From contig DHRN01000017.1 in the NCBI GenBank assembly GCA_002411175.1, positions 1 through 20,821 on the forward strand: a stretch of 20,821 bases of DNA, given 5' to 3'. This document shows positions 8,531 through 14,783 of the stretch, piece after piece. This DNA is from Anaerolineaceae bacterium UBA5311 (GTDB taxonomy: Bacteria > Chloroflexota > Anaerolineae > Anaerolineales > Anaerolineaceae). Numbering within the stretch: position 1 is the stretch's first letter; every line of letters begins with the position of its first letter. The notes beneath the pieces are model-generated. The model was given only the letters and a program-made list of their open reading frames with translations, did no database searches and was not told the DNA's origin. The position numbers and the translations under genes were made by a program.

Positions 8531-8959
8531 TTAACCTTCTTGTTCGTCCTGATGATTGTACATAAGCAGCCATGAAATCCCGAAGGGGTCCTCTATCCTG
8601 CCGTAGAGGGTGGCAAAGAAAGTTTGCATGGTTTCCTCGTGGACTGTTGATCCACCTTCCACAAACCTTTTCCAGATCTTATGAAAGCGGGCTTCCTCGT
8701 CCGTCCACCAGGAGATGGAGAAATTGTTGCTTAAGGTGATTTCCATTCCAGGGACGTCAGAAAACATCAGGTTGAGATTGTCAAAAGTGATCTCAGCGTG
8801 ACCAACTTTGTCAAGGTCAATGCCTTCCATCTTGTCTGACTCAGGAAACTCTGCATACTTCATTACTGCTGCTTTTTTGTCAAAAACTTCACTGTAAAAT
8901 TTAGCCGCTTCTGCGGCGTTATCCTTGAAATGCAGGTAGATATCAACTCGTTCGCTCAT
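8531..8959 (-). CDS. VOC-superfamily protein, PhnB-like
   Basis: A 142-residue protein of the vicinal oxygen chelate fold (PhnB / 3-demethylubiquinone methyltransferase-like group). Recognisable parts are YLHFKDNAAEAAKFYSEVF at the start, GHAEITFDNLNLMFSD in the middle and the terminal LYGRIEDPFGISWLL, typical of these proteins. The group lacks a firmly established reaction; members have been annotated in resistance and as glyoxalase relatives. The start is supported by AAAGGA at suitable spacing. It is the first gene of the two-gene unit with the SnoaL-like protein and has a plausible promoter. Confidence 0.85.
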   Translation of the reverse strand: MSERVDIYLHFKDNAAEAAKFYSEVFDKKAAVMKYAEFPESDKMEGIDLDKVGHAEITFDNLNLMFSDVPGMEITLSNNFSISWWTDEEARFHKIWKRFVEGGSTVHEETMQTFFATLYGRIEDPFGISWLLMYNHQDEQEG

Positions 8960-8991
8960 ATTGAAGTCCTTTCACTAAAGCGATTGTTTCT

Positions 8992-9020
8992 ATACTATCC
9001 CCGTCAAACCTTGGTTTCAA
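8992..9020 (-). promoter_or_regulatory. Sigma-70-type promoter for the VOC gene
   Basis: On the minus strand TTGAAA (9015-9020) and TAGTAT (8992-8997) are separated by exactly 17 bp. The -10 lies about 32 nt upstream of the ATG at 8959. Match to consensus is 5/6 and 4/6. Confidence 0.5.
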
Positions 9021-9081
9021 GGAACAGATTATACAGATCAATAAAAGTTAATCCTGTCGATGTCGTCGGGTAACTATCCAC

Positions 9082-9087
9082 TATAAT
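9082..9087 (+). promoter_or_regulatory. -10 box for the small gene at 9111
   Basis: A perfect TATAAT located 23 nt before the ATG, leaving a short leader that contains GGAGG (9099-9103) at 7-nt spacing. No convincing -35 box. Confidence 0.5.
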
Positions 9088-9110
9088 TAGACGAACACGG
9101 AGGAGTGACC

Positions 9111-9428
9111 ATGAGCTTTTTCAACAAAATCTTTGGCGAACCAGAAATCAGGGCGTTGGACGCACACAACAAGGCTGAAGTTAAAAAAATGACCGATCAA
9201 TTGATTAAAATCGGCAAAACAGACGATTTCCTTTCTATCGCACCGGGAGGTCCGTTTGATTTCCAATGTCATCACCGGGATGCCAAGGCGATTGGAAAGC
9301 GCATCCATGAAATCGGCGGCGTGGAATTAATGATGGCGGTTCGGCAAACGGTAAAAAATAAGCTCAAAGATGTTCTGGCTGAACATCTTGATCATTGCTG
9401 GAAAGGGATTGGCTCCTGGCAGCCCTAA
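9111..9428 (+). CDS. Small conserved-looking protein of unknown function
   Basis: I do not recognise this family. It is 105 residues, soluble, lysine-rich, with no signal peptide. It begins MSFFNKIFGEPEI and carries potential metal-ligand residues in CHHRDAK and HLDHCW. A strong GGAGG and a perfect TATAAT just upstream argue that it is a real gene. An upstream in-frame GTG at 9105 would leave only about 1 nt after the Shine-Dalgarno and is rejected. It is transcribed apart from its neighbours: VOC lies divergent upstream, and ridA follows 158 nt later with its own promoter. Confidence 0.7.
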   Translation: MSFFNKIFGEPEIRALDAHNKAEVKKMTDQLIKIGKTDDFLSIAPGGPFDFQCHHRDAKAIGKRIHEIGGVELMMAVRQTVKNKLKDVLAEHLDHCWKGIGSWQP

Positions 9429-9546
9429 GAACAGACCCCAAATTGACCTGACCATCCAGCCAACACGCTTTGCCGGCGTTCATTTCGCTTTACCCCTGTG
9501 AAAAACACGGTTATTCCGCCCTTCTGAGACCAATCGTGCCGCTGGG

Positions 9547-9555
9547 TGATATAAT
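9547..9555 (+). promoter_or_regulatory. Extended -10 promoter for the ridA-fem operon
   Basis: TGATATAAT is a perfect extended -10 element (TG-n-TATAAT), 31 nt before the ridA ATG. Extended -10 promoters do not need a good -35, and none is seen. It is the only strong promoter-like sequence ahead of the five-gene run. Confidence 0.6.
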
Positions 9556-9586
9556 ACGAAAAATCCATTCTACGAGAGAGGTATCC

Positions 9587-10021
9587 ATGAGTTGTTGCTG
9601 TAAAGCCAGGGAAAGTCTGACTTGCGATCAGGTTCCAGCCGCGATAGGTCCTTATTCGGTGGCTGTATCGTCAGGATCCCTAATTTTTGTTTCCGGTCAG
9701 CTTGGTCTCGATAAAGAGACTGGACTAATGGTGGAAGGCGGAATCCAAGCCCAAACCAGGCAGGCGCTCACCCATATGAAAGCCATTCTCGAGGGCGCCG
9801 GCTCAAGCATGCAAGATGTGCTAAAAACCACGGTCTTCCTGATGGATATGGGACAATTTGCCGAGATGAATGCCGTATATGCTGAATTTTTTACTGAAAA
9901 TTTCCCCGCTCGTTCCGCCATCCAGGTTTCCGCGCTGCCCAAAGGCGGCATCGTTGAAATTGAAGCAATAGCGCTGGCACCACACAAACATGACGACGAT
10001 TGTTGCTGCCAGGAAGATTAA
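9587..10021 (+). CDS. ridA: RidA-family enamine/imine deaminase with Cys-rich ends
   Basis: A 144-residue member of the RidA/YjgF/YER057c family, which hydrolyses reactive 2-aminoacrylate-type enamines. The domain spans about residues 14-131: AAIGPYSVAV, FVSGQLGLD, ARSAIQV with the substrate-binding arginine R109, and VEIEAIA with E124 at the same 15-residue distance as R105/E120 of the E. coli enzyme. The ends are unusual. The N-terminus reads MSCCCKA with a further C13, and the C-terminus ends HKHDDDCCCQED, so two triple-cysteine clusters flank an otherwise normal domain. I chose ATG 9587, preceded by GAGAGAGG; an upstream in-frame start at 9470 would add 39 residues without family support. 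It is first in an envelope-gene operon, 22 nt before the glycosyltransferase. Confidence 0.88.
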   Translation: MSCCCKARESLTCDQVPAAIGPYSVAVSSGSLIFVSGQLGLDKETGLMVEGGIQAQTRQALTHMKAILEGAGSSMQDVLKTTVFLMDMGQFAEMNAVYAEFFTENFPARSAIQVSALPKGGIVEIEAIALAPHKHDDDCCCQED

Positions 10022-10043
10022 GCCGGGATTAGACAAAACACCA

Positions 10044-11030
10044 ATGAATCCGCTTGTATCTGTCATCATTCCCTGCCGGAATGAAGAGAATACCATACAC
10101 CTTGTACTGGACGCGCTGCATCAACAGAGTTTTCCATTAGAAAAGATGGAAATAGTGATTGCAGATGGTTTGTCTACGGACAACACCCGCTCTGAGATCC
10201 AGGCATATGCAGACTCACATCCGCTGCTTAAACTGCGCTTGCTGGATAACCCCAGGAAAAACATCCCTTCGGGTTTGAATATCGCCATAAATGCCGCGGT
10301 GGGGGAGATTATTGTTCGCATGGACGCTCACTCGCTGCCTGAACCTGACTATATCGCCCGAATGGTTGCCGCGATTCAATCCAATATCGCCGAAAATGTA
10401 GGTGGGGTGTGGGATATTGCAGCAGGCAACAAAAGTTGGGTCGCCCGATCGATTGCCGCTGCAGCCAGCAATCCGCTTTCTGTAGGTGACGCCCTCTATC
10501 GTTATACCAACCGGGCTGGCTATGTCGATACGGTTCCATACGGGTGTTACAGACGTTCCTTGTTTGACGAAATAGGCTTGTTTGATGAAACTCTGCTGGC
10601 AAATGAAGATTATGAAATCAACGCGCGTATACGCCAATCGGGAGGGCGCATCTGGTTAGACCCGGCGATCCGCTGCACTTATTTCGCCCGCCCCACGCTT
10701 AAAGCTTTGGCAAAACAATATTGGGGGTATGGTTATTGGAAGGCGCAAATGCTCAAACGCTATCCAAAAACTCTGCGCTGGAGACAGGCTCTGCCTCCAT
10801 TGTTTGTGCTTGGATTAGTTTTCCTGGCTATCGCCGGCTTCTTCTGGAGACCTGCCTGGATCGCCCTGGCAGCCATTTTAGCTGTTTACCTGCTGGTTCA
10901 GCTGATACCCGCGGTAGCCATAGCAAGGAAAAAGAACGATATCAGCCTGAGTTTCGGCATTGTTCTTGCCACCCTCACGATGCACCTGTCGTGGGGCAGC
11001 GCGTTTATTGTAGGTTTATTTAATTCCTGA
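10044..11030 (+). CDS. GT2-family glycosyltransferase, ExoA-like
   Basis: A 328-residue inverting GT-A glycosyltransferase that would add a sugar from a nucleotide donor to a lipid-linked acceptor at the inner membrane face. Seen: VSVIIPCRNEENTI at 5-18, DG at 41-42, the metal-binding MDAH region (D94), and the ANEDYEINARIRQ acceptor/catalytic segment (E188, D189). About three hydrophobic segments from residue 250 onward anchor the C-terminus. The pattern around PSGLNIAINAAVGEIIVRMDAHS resembles succinoglycan ExoA. I prefer ATG 10044, directly ahead of the VSVIIP strand; a start at 9990 would overlap ridA by 32 bp. Neither has a strong ribosome site, so the start is uncertain. Followed 12 nt later by the sugar transferase. 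Confidence 0.85.
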   Translation: MNPLVSVIIPCRNEENTIHLVLDALHQQSFPLEKMEIVIADGLSTDNTRSEIQAYADSHPLLKLRLLDNPRKNIPSGLNIAINAAVGEIIVRMDAHSLPEPDYIARMVAAIQSNIAENVGGVWDIAAGNKSWVARSIAAAASNPLSVGDALYRYTNRAGYVDTVPYGCYRRSLFDEIGLFDETLLANEDYEINARIRQSGGRIWLDPAIRCTYFARPTLKALAKQYWGYGYWKAQMLKRYPKTLRWRQALPPLFVLGLVFLAIAGFFWRPAWIALAAILAVYLLVQLIPAVAIARKKNDISLSFGIVLATLTMHLSWGSAFIVGLFNS

Positions 11031-11042
11031 CAGGAAGTAAAC

Positions 11043-12470
11043 ATGGCAGAAAACAAGTACATCACTCCCCAGGATCGATTTCGCCTTGAGCGGGGAGATC
11101 AACGCCTGCTGTTACCCCTGGGAGACTTATTTGCCGCATTGATGGCACTGGGAATCTCGCTGTTGTTTTGGGCTAAAGGTGATACGTGGCTGCGTTTGTC
11201 CTTTGAGTTCCTGCGCGTGCGCATTCCAGGCTGGTTCTATTTTTTGCCCGTGTTTTGGCTTTTGTTGATGGTTGATGCTTACGATATTCGCAAAGCTGGC
11301 AATCTGAAGGAAACCCTGAAATCCCTGAGCCTGTCTTTCATCATTGCCGCAAGTATCTACCTGGTTATCTATTTCGCTTCCGAGCCAGATTCGCTGCCCC
11401 GCCTGGGTGTCGCGATCTTTCTTGTTCTTGCCGCAATATTCACCTTAATCTGGCGTATGGTTTATGTGCAGCTGTTTACAACTACAAGTAAACAAAAAAG
11501 GGTTCTCATCATCGGTGCCGGCAGAGCCGGCAAGGCACTGGCGAACGTTGTCAATGAACAAGACCCTCCACCTTTTAACATTATTGGCTTTATTGATGAT
11601 AATCCGGAAAAACTGGGCACCACGGTTGAAGGTTATCCGATCCTGGGCAACCATCTTGTTTTACCCGAAATCATCCGGGACCAGGCTATCACTGACATTA
11701 TCCTGGCTATTTCGAATGAGATGAGCCACGGCATGTTCCAGACCGTGCTTTCCCTCCAGGAAAGTGGTTTGAGAATGGCGACGATGCAGGAAACCTACGA
11801 GAATTTGACCGGCAGAGTGCCAATATCTTTGTTAGAAGCAGACTGGGTTATTCGCTCCTTCATCGACCACGCTCCAACCAGCGGGTTATACCGTATAGCC
11901 AAACGCTTGGTAGACTTGTTTATGAGCATGGTGGGAATGGTAGCCCTGGTGATTATTTATCCTTTTATTGGATTGTTAATTCGCCTGGATTCAAAAGGAC
12001 CGATCATCTTCCAACAGGTCAGGCTGGGTCGCAACGGTAAGCCTTATAACATCCTGAAATTTCGAACCATGAAGGATAGTAAGGATATGGAAAAAGAAGC
12101 TCTCGTGACAGCCGCCAATGACCCACGAGTTACACGAGTTGGGCGCTTTTTACGCAAAACGCACCTGGACGAGGTGCCCCAGATTCTAAATGTGCTGCGT
12201 GGTGAGATGAGCTTCGTGGGACCACGCTCAGAACGCAGTGAATTGGTGGACGTTTTCCAGGTCGATGTCCCTTTTTATCGGGCAAGGATGTTGGTCAAAC
12301 CAGGAATTACCGGTTGGGCTCAAATTCACCAGAATTATGCTGAGACAGTCGAAGAAACCGCGGTCAAACTGGAGTATGACCTGTATTACATACAACACGC
12401 GACACTCTTCATGGATATCAATATTATGCTGCGTACGGTTGTTTCAGTGTTTGGTTTCAAAGGGCGGTAG
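11043..12470 (+). CDS. Polyprenyl glycosylphosphotransferase (exopolysaccharide priming enzyme)
   Basis: A 475-residue WcaJ/EpsE-type enzyme that transfers a sugar-1-phosphate from a UDP-sugar to undecaprenyl phosphate, starting a lipid-linked glycan. It has four N-terminal membrane segments (about 22-44, 62-78, 96-112, 121-138), a Rossmann-like middle domain with GAGRAG (158-163), then a membrane hairpin near 290-312 and the bacterial sugar transferase domain. In that domain are KFRTM (339-343), the HLDEVPQ catalytic pair D376-E377, and SFVGPRSERSE. The last motif normally reads GPRPE, so serine replaces proline here. AGGAAG lies 5 nt before the ATG. It is followed after 1 nt by the first fem gene. 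Confidence 0.92.
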   Translation: MAENKYITPQDRFRLERGDQRLLLPLGDLFAALMALGISLLFWAKGDTWLRLSFEFLRVRIPGWFYFLPVFWLLLMVDAYDIRKAGNLKETLKSLSLSFIIAASIYLVIYFASEPDSLPRLGVAIFLVLAAIFTLIWRMVYVQLFTTTSKQKRVLIIGAGRAGKALANVVNEQDPPPFNIIGFIDDNPEKLGTTVEGYPILGNHLVLPEIIRDQAITDIILAISNEMSHGMFQTVLSLQESGLRMATMQETYENLTGRVPISLLEADWVIRSFIDHAPTSGLYRIAKRLVDLFMSMVGMVALVIIYPFIGLLIRLDSKGPIIFQQVRLGRNGKPYNILKFRTMKDSKDMEKEALVTAANDPRVTRVGRFLRKTHLDEVPQILNVLRGEMSFVGPRSERSELVDVFQVDVPFYRARMLVKPGITGWAQIHQNYAETVEETAVKLEYDLYYIQHATLFMDINIMLRTVVSVFGFKGR

Positions 12471-12471
12471 G

Positions 12472-13458
12472 ATGAGTTTGGCAGGAAACGGTGAGCAGAT
12501 GGCGCGCTTTTTAGAGGATGCGCATTTGCTGCAACAACCGGAATGGGCGCAGTTTAAAAGTTATTTTGGCTGGCAGGGATTCACCGCGCAAAGTCAGACA
12601 GCATACGCCCAGGTGTTGTTTCGCAGCCTGCCCATGGGTTATTCGATCGCTTATTTGCCCAAAGGTCCGGTCGGATCAGACTGGGGCAGTGTCGTGGATC
12701 AAATTGACCTTGAATGCAGACGCCGCAAAGCGGTTTTTTTGCAGGTTGAACCAGACGCTTACCTTCCATCGGATACGGACATCTATGCCCAATTCGGGAA
12801 CGGCTTCAGGCAACTTGAGGAAACCATCCAACCCCGCCGAACGGTATTAATCTCCCTGGAAGCCCCGGAAGACGAACTGCTTGCAGCTATGAAGCAGAAA
12901 ACGCGCTATAACATCCGTCTGGCTGCAAAAAAGGGGGTGACGGTATCGCCCTCCGCTGATGTAAGCGGGTTTCACAAGATGATGGAAACGACCAGCAGCC
13001 GTGACGATTTCGCCATTCACAGCCTGGATTATTACCAAAAAGTGTATGATCTCTTTGCGCCATCAGGAAAATGCATCCTGCTTGCTGCCAATCTCGAAGA
13101 TCAACCGCTGGCATACCTGATGCTTTTCCTCTCCGGGAAACGCTCGTGGTACTTTTACGGAGCCTCCGACAACCGGCATCGCAACCTGATGCCCACATAT
13201 TTGCTGCAGTGGGAAGCCATGCGCTGGGCAAAAGCACACGGAGCGCTGGAATATGACCTTTGGGGAATTCCTGATGCCGATGAAGAAACGCTTGAAGCTC
13301 AGTTTAGCGAACGGTCTGATGGTCTCTGGGGAGTTTATCGTTTTAAACGGGGCTTTGGAGGGCAGGTTGTGCGCAGCAGCCCTGCATTTGTGAAGGTTTA
13401 CAAACCCCTGCTTTATAAAGCGTACGAAAAAATTCGGGTTGGAAGGATGAGCGACTAA
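12472..13458 (+). CDS. FemABX-family aminoacyl/acyl transferase, copy 1
   Basis: A 328-residue protein of the Fem/GNAT-fold group whose classical members add amino acids from aminoacyl-tRNA to the peptidoglycan stem peptide. Diagnostic stretches are HLLQQPEWAQFK (18-29), YLPKGPVG (61-68), LLAAMKQKTRYNIRLAAKKG (136-155), LLQWEAM, YDLWGIPD and GVYRFKRGFGG. The start at 12472 is 1 nt after the sugar transferase stop; the frame stays open farther upstream into that gene (to 12238), but this lies over conserved sequence in another frame and is not translated. Paralogous to the next gene. Some FemAB-like proteins work in exopolysaccharide systems rather than in the cell wall, which the upstream genes would equally suit. 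Confidence 0.87.
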   Translation: MSLAGNGEQMARFLEDAHLLQQPEWAQFKSYFGWQGFTAQSQTAYAQVLFRSLPMGYSIAYLPKGPVGSDWGSVVDQIDLECRRRKAVFLQVEPDAYLPSDTDIYAQFGNGFRQLEETIQPRRTVLISLEAPEDELLAAMKQKTRYNIRLAAKKGVTVSPSADVSGFHKMMETTSSRDDFAIHSLDYYQKVYDLFAPSGKCILLAANLEDQPLAYLMLFLSGKRSWYFYGASDNRHRNLMPTYLLQWEAMRWAKAHGALEYDLWGIPDADEETLEAQFSERSDGLWGVYRFKRGFGGQVVRSSPAFVKVYKPLLYKAYEKIRVGRMSD

Positions 13459-13460
13459 CC

Positions 13461-14573
13461 ATGCTCCAGCTGCAGCCGCATTCCAGCCAGGAATGGAACC
13501 AACTTTTGCTGAATTTCCCGGATGCTCACATCCTGCAGACCTGGGAGTGGGCAGAGTCTAAAAGACAAAACGGGTGGAGCCCGTTATTTTTTGCCTGGGA
13601 AGCAAACGGAGCTGCGCCCGCCGCGCTGGCGTTGGTTCTGCGTCGGCAAATCAGGTTTTTGGGATTGAACTTCTCCGTGCTCTACTGCCCGAAGGGTCCG
13701 GTATTTGATTCTAATAATCTATCCATGGCGCAACTGATTATTCATGATCTGGAGGCTTATTGCCGTGAAAGTTGTGCCATTTTTCTGAAAATTGACCCCG
13801 ATATTCTGCTTGGCACAGGCATTCCAGACGGCAAAGAGGAAATTCCCAACCCAGCCGGATTGGCTTTTAAACAAATGCTTGAAAAGCGCGGCTGGCATTT
13901 TTCCCAGGACCAAGTCCAGTTTCGCAACACGGTTTTGATCGACCTCGATCAGAGCGAAGAAGACCTCCTGGCTGCCATGAAGCAAAAAACGCGTTATAAC
14001 ATTCGACTGGCGCAGCGGAAAGGCGTGAAAATTCGCCAGGGTGATGCCAGGGATCTCCCTTTTCTTTATCAAATGTATGCTGAAACAGCGGTACGAGACA
14101 AATTTGTCATCCGCCATGAGGCTTATTACCTTGAGACCTGGCAAAAATTCATGGACGCGGATATGGCAAAAATCCTGCTTGCTGAAGTTGAGGACCAGCC
14201 TGTCGCCGCCCTGATCTTGTTCCATTTCAACGGAGTTTCCCGATATATGTTTGGCATGTCCAGCGAACTTTTCCGCGAAACGATGCCAAACCACCTGCTG
14301 CAATGGGAAGCGATGTGTCTTTCCAAACAGCTGGGCTGCCACACCTATGACCTGTGGGGCGCGCCTGATGTCTTCGACGAGTCTGATTCGATGTGGGGCG
14401 TGTATCGGTTTAAGCAGGGTTTCAATGGTTTGACTGCCCGGCACATCGGCGCCTGGGACTTTACCGACCGACCCTTGCTCTATAAAGCATACACCCGGGC
14501 TCTGCCCTGGCTGCTCAGTCTTTTGAGGCGCAGGGGTTTGGCAGAAAATCAAAAACTGGTCCAAAAGGGTTGA
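13461..14573 (+). CDS. FemABX-family aminoacyl/acyl transferase, copy 2
   Basis: A 370-residue paralogue of the preceding protein, 2 nt downstream. Shared blocks are ILQTWEWAESK (24-34), YCPKGPVFD (75-83), LLAAMKQKTRYNIRLAQRKG (169-188), LLQWEAM, YDLWGAPD and WGVYRFKQGFNG. It differs from copy 1 in a longer insertion after the third block (around residues 117-140) and a basic C-terminal tail (LLRRRG). Tandem FemABX genes usually act one after the other on the same acceptor, each adding one residue, so a two-residue bridge or branch is a reasonable guess. The gene is the last of the operon and is followed by a gene remnant and a terminator. Confidence 0.88.
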   Translation: MLQLQPHSSQEWNQLLLNFPDAHILQTWEWAESKRQNGWSPLFFAWEANGAAPAALALVLRRQIRFLGLNFSVLYCPKGPVFDSNNLSMAQLIIHDLEAYCRESCAIFLKIDPDILLGTGIPDGKEEIPNPAGLAFKQMLEKRGWHFSQDQVQFRNTVLIDLDQSEEDLLAAMKQKTRYNIRLAQRKGVKIRQGDARDLPFLYQMYAETAVRDKFVIRHEAYYLETWQKFMDADMAKILLAEVEDQPVAALILFHFNGVSRYMFGMSSELFRETMPNHLLQWEAMCLSKQLGCHTYDLWGAPDVFDESDSMWGVYRFKQGFNGLTARHIGAWDFTDRPLLYKAYTRALPWLLSLLRRRGLAENQKLVQKG

Positions 14574-14700
14574 ACGCATACCCCTGGCACATCCACCCAC
14601 CCCGATGGAAGGCTTGAGCGCACTCTCAGAGATGCTTGCCGGAGCGGTGTCGTTCATAAAACGGCACGATCTGACTGAATTGGGCGTTGGTGGAAGCAAA
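14572..14700 (+). pseudogene. N-terminal remnant resembling D-cysteine desulfhydrase / ACC deaminase
   Basis: In one frame, overlapping the fem stop by 2 nt, the DNA reads ERIPLAHPPTPMEGLSALSE, then about nine residues, then FIKRHDLTELGVGGSKK. This follows the N-terminus of the PLP-dependent D-cysteine desulfhydrase / ACC-deaminase family, where the pattern is PTP..L..LS...IKRDDLT.L..GGNK and the last lysine holds PLP. Similarity stops at that lysine codon (14698-14700), where the terminator hairpin starts. The frame has no start codon before ATG 14605 and ends at TAA 14740-14742, so neither end of a working gene is present. The match is from memory of the family pattern, not from an alignment. 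Confidence 0.6.
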
Positions 14701-14722
14701 AAGTGCCCTTCGGGGCACTTTT
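14699..14722. terminator. Bidirectional intrinsic terminator with UUCG loop
   Basis: A perfect 10-bp stem AAAAGTGCCC / GGGCACTTTT (14699-14708 and 14713-14722) closed by a TTCG tetraloop. A-rich sequence on the left and T-rich on the right let it serve both the fem operon (plus) and the convergent CpXC gene (minus). Confidence 0.85.
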
Positions 14723-14783
14723 CAACAGGAGACCTTGGTTAAGATTCAGGGAGCGGCACAGCAGTACAGTTCTCCCCGAGAGT

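Noticed and set aside
8170..8565. A 131-codon plus-strand frame antisense to the SnoaL-like gene
   Set aside because: Its hydrophobic look comes from the complement of an acidic protein; no ribosome site and it crosses a conserved gene.
9470..9586. 39-residue N-terminal extension of RidA
   Set aside because: The region contains the extended -10 promoter, and RidA proteins begin near the chosen ATG, which has its own GAGAGAGG.
12238..12471. Upstream extension of the first fem gene into the sugar transferase gene
   Set aside because: The extension covers the most conserved part of the sugar transferase in a different frame; the ATG at 12472 fits the family start and operon spacing.
13719..14699. 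A 326-codon minus-strand open frame antisense to the second fem gene
   Set aside because: It lies over a clearly conserved FemABX gene in the plus strand, has no family features and no ribosome site; it is a long shadow frame.
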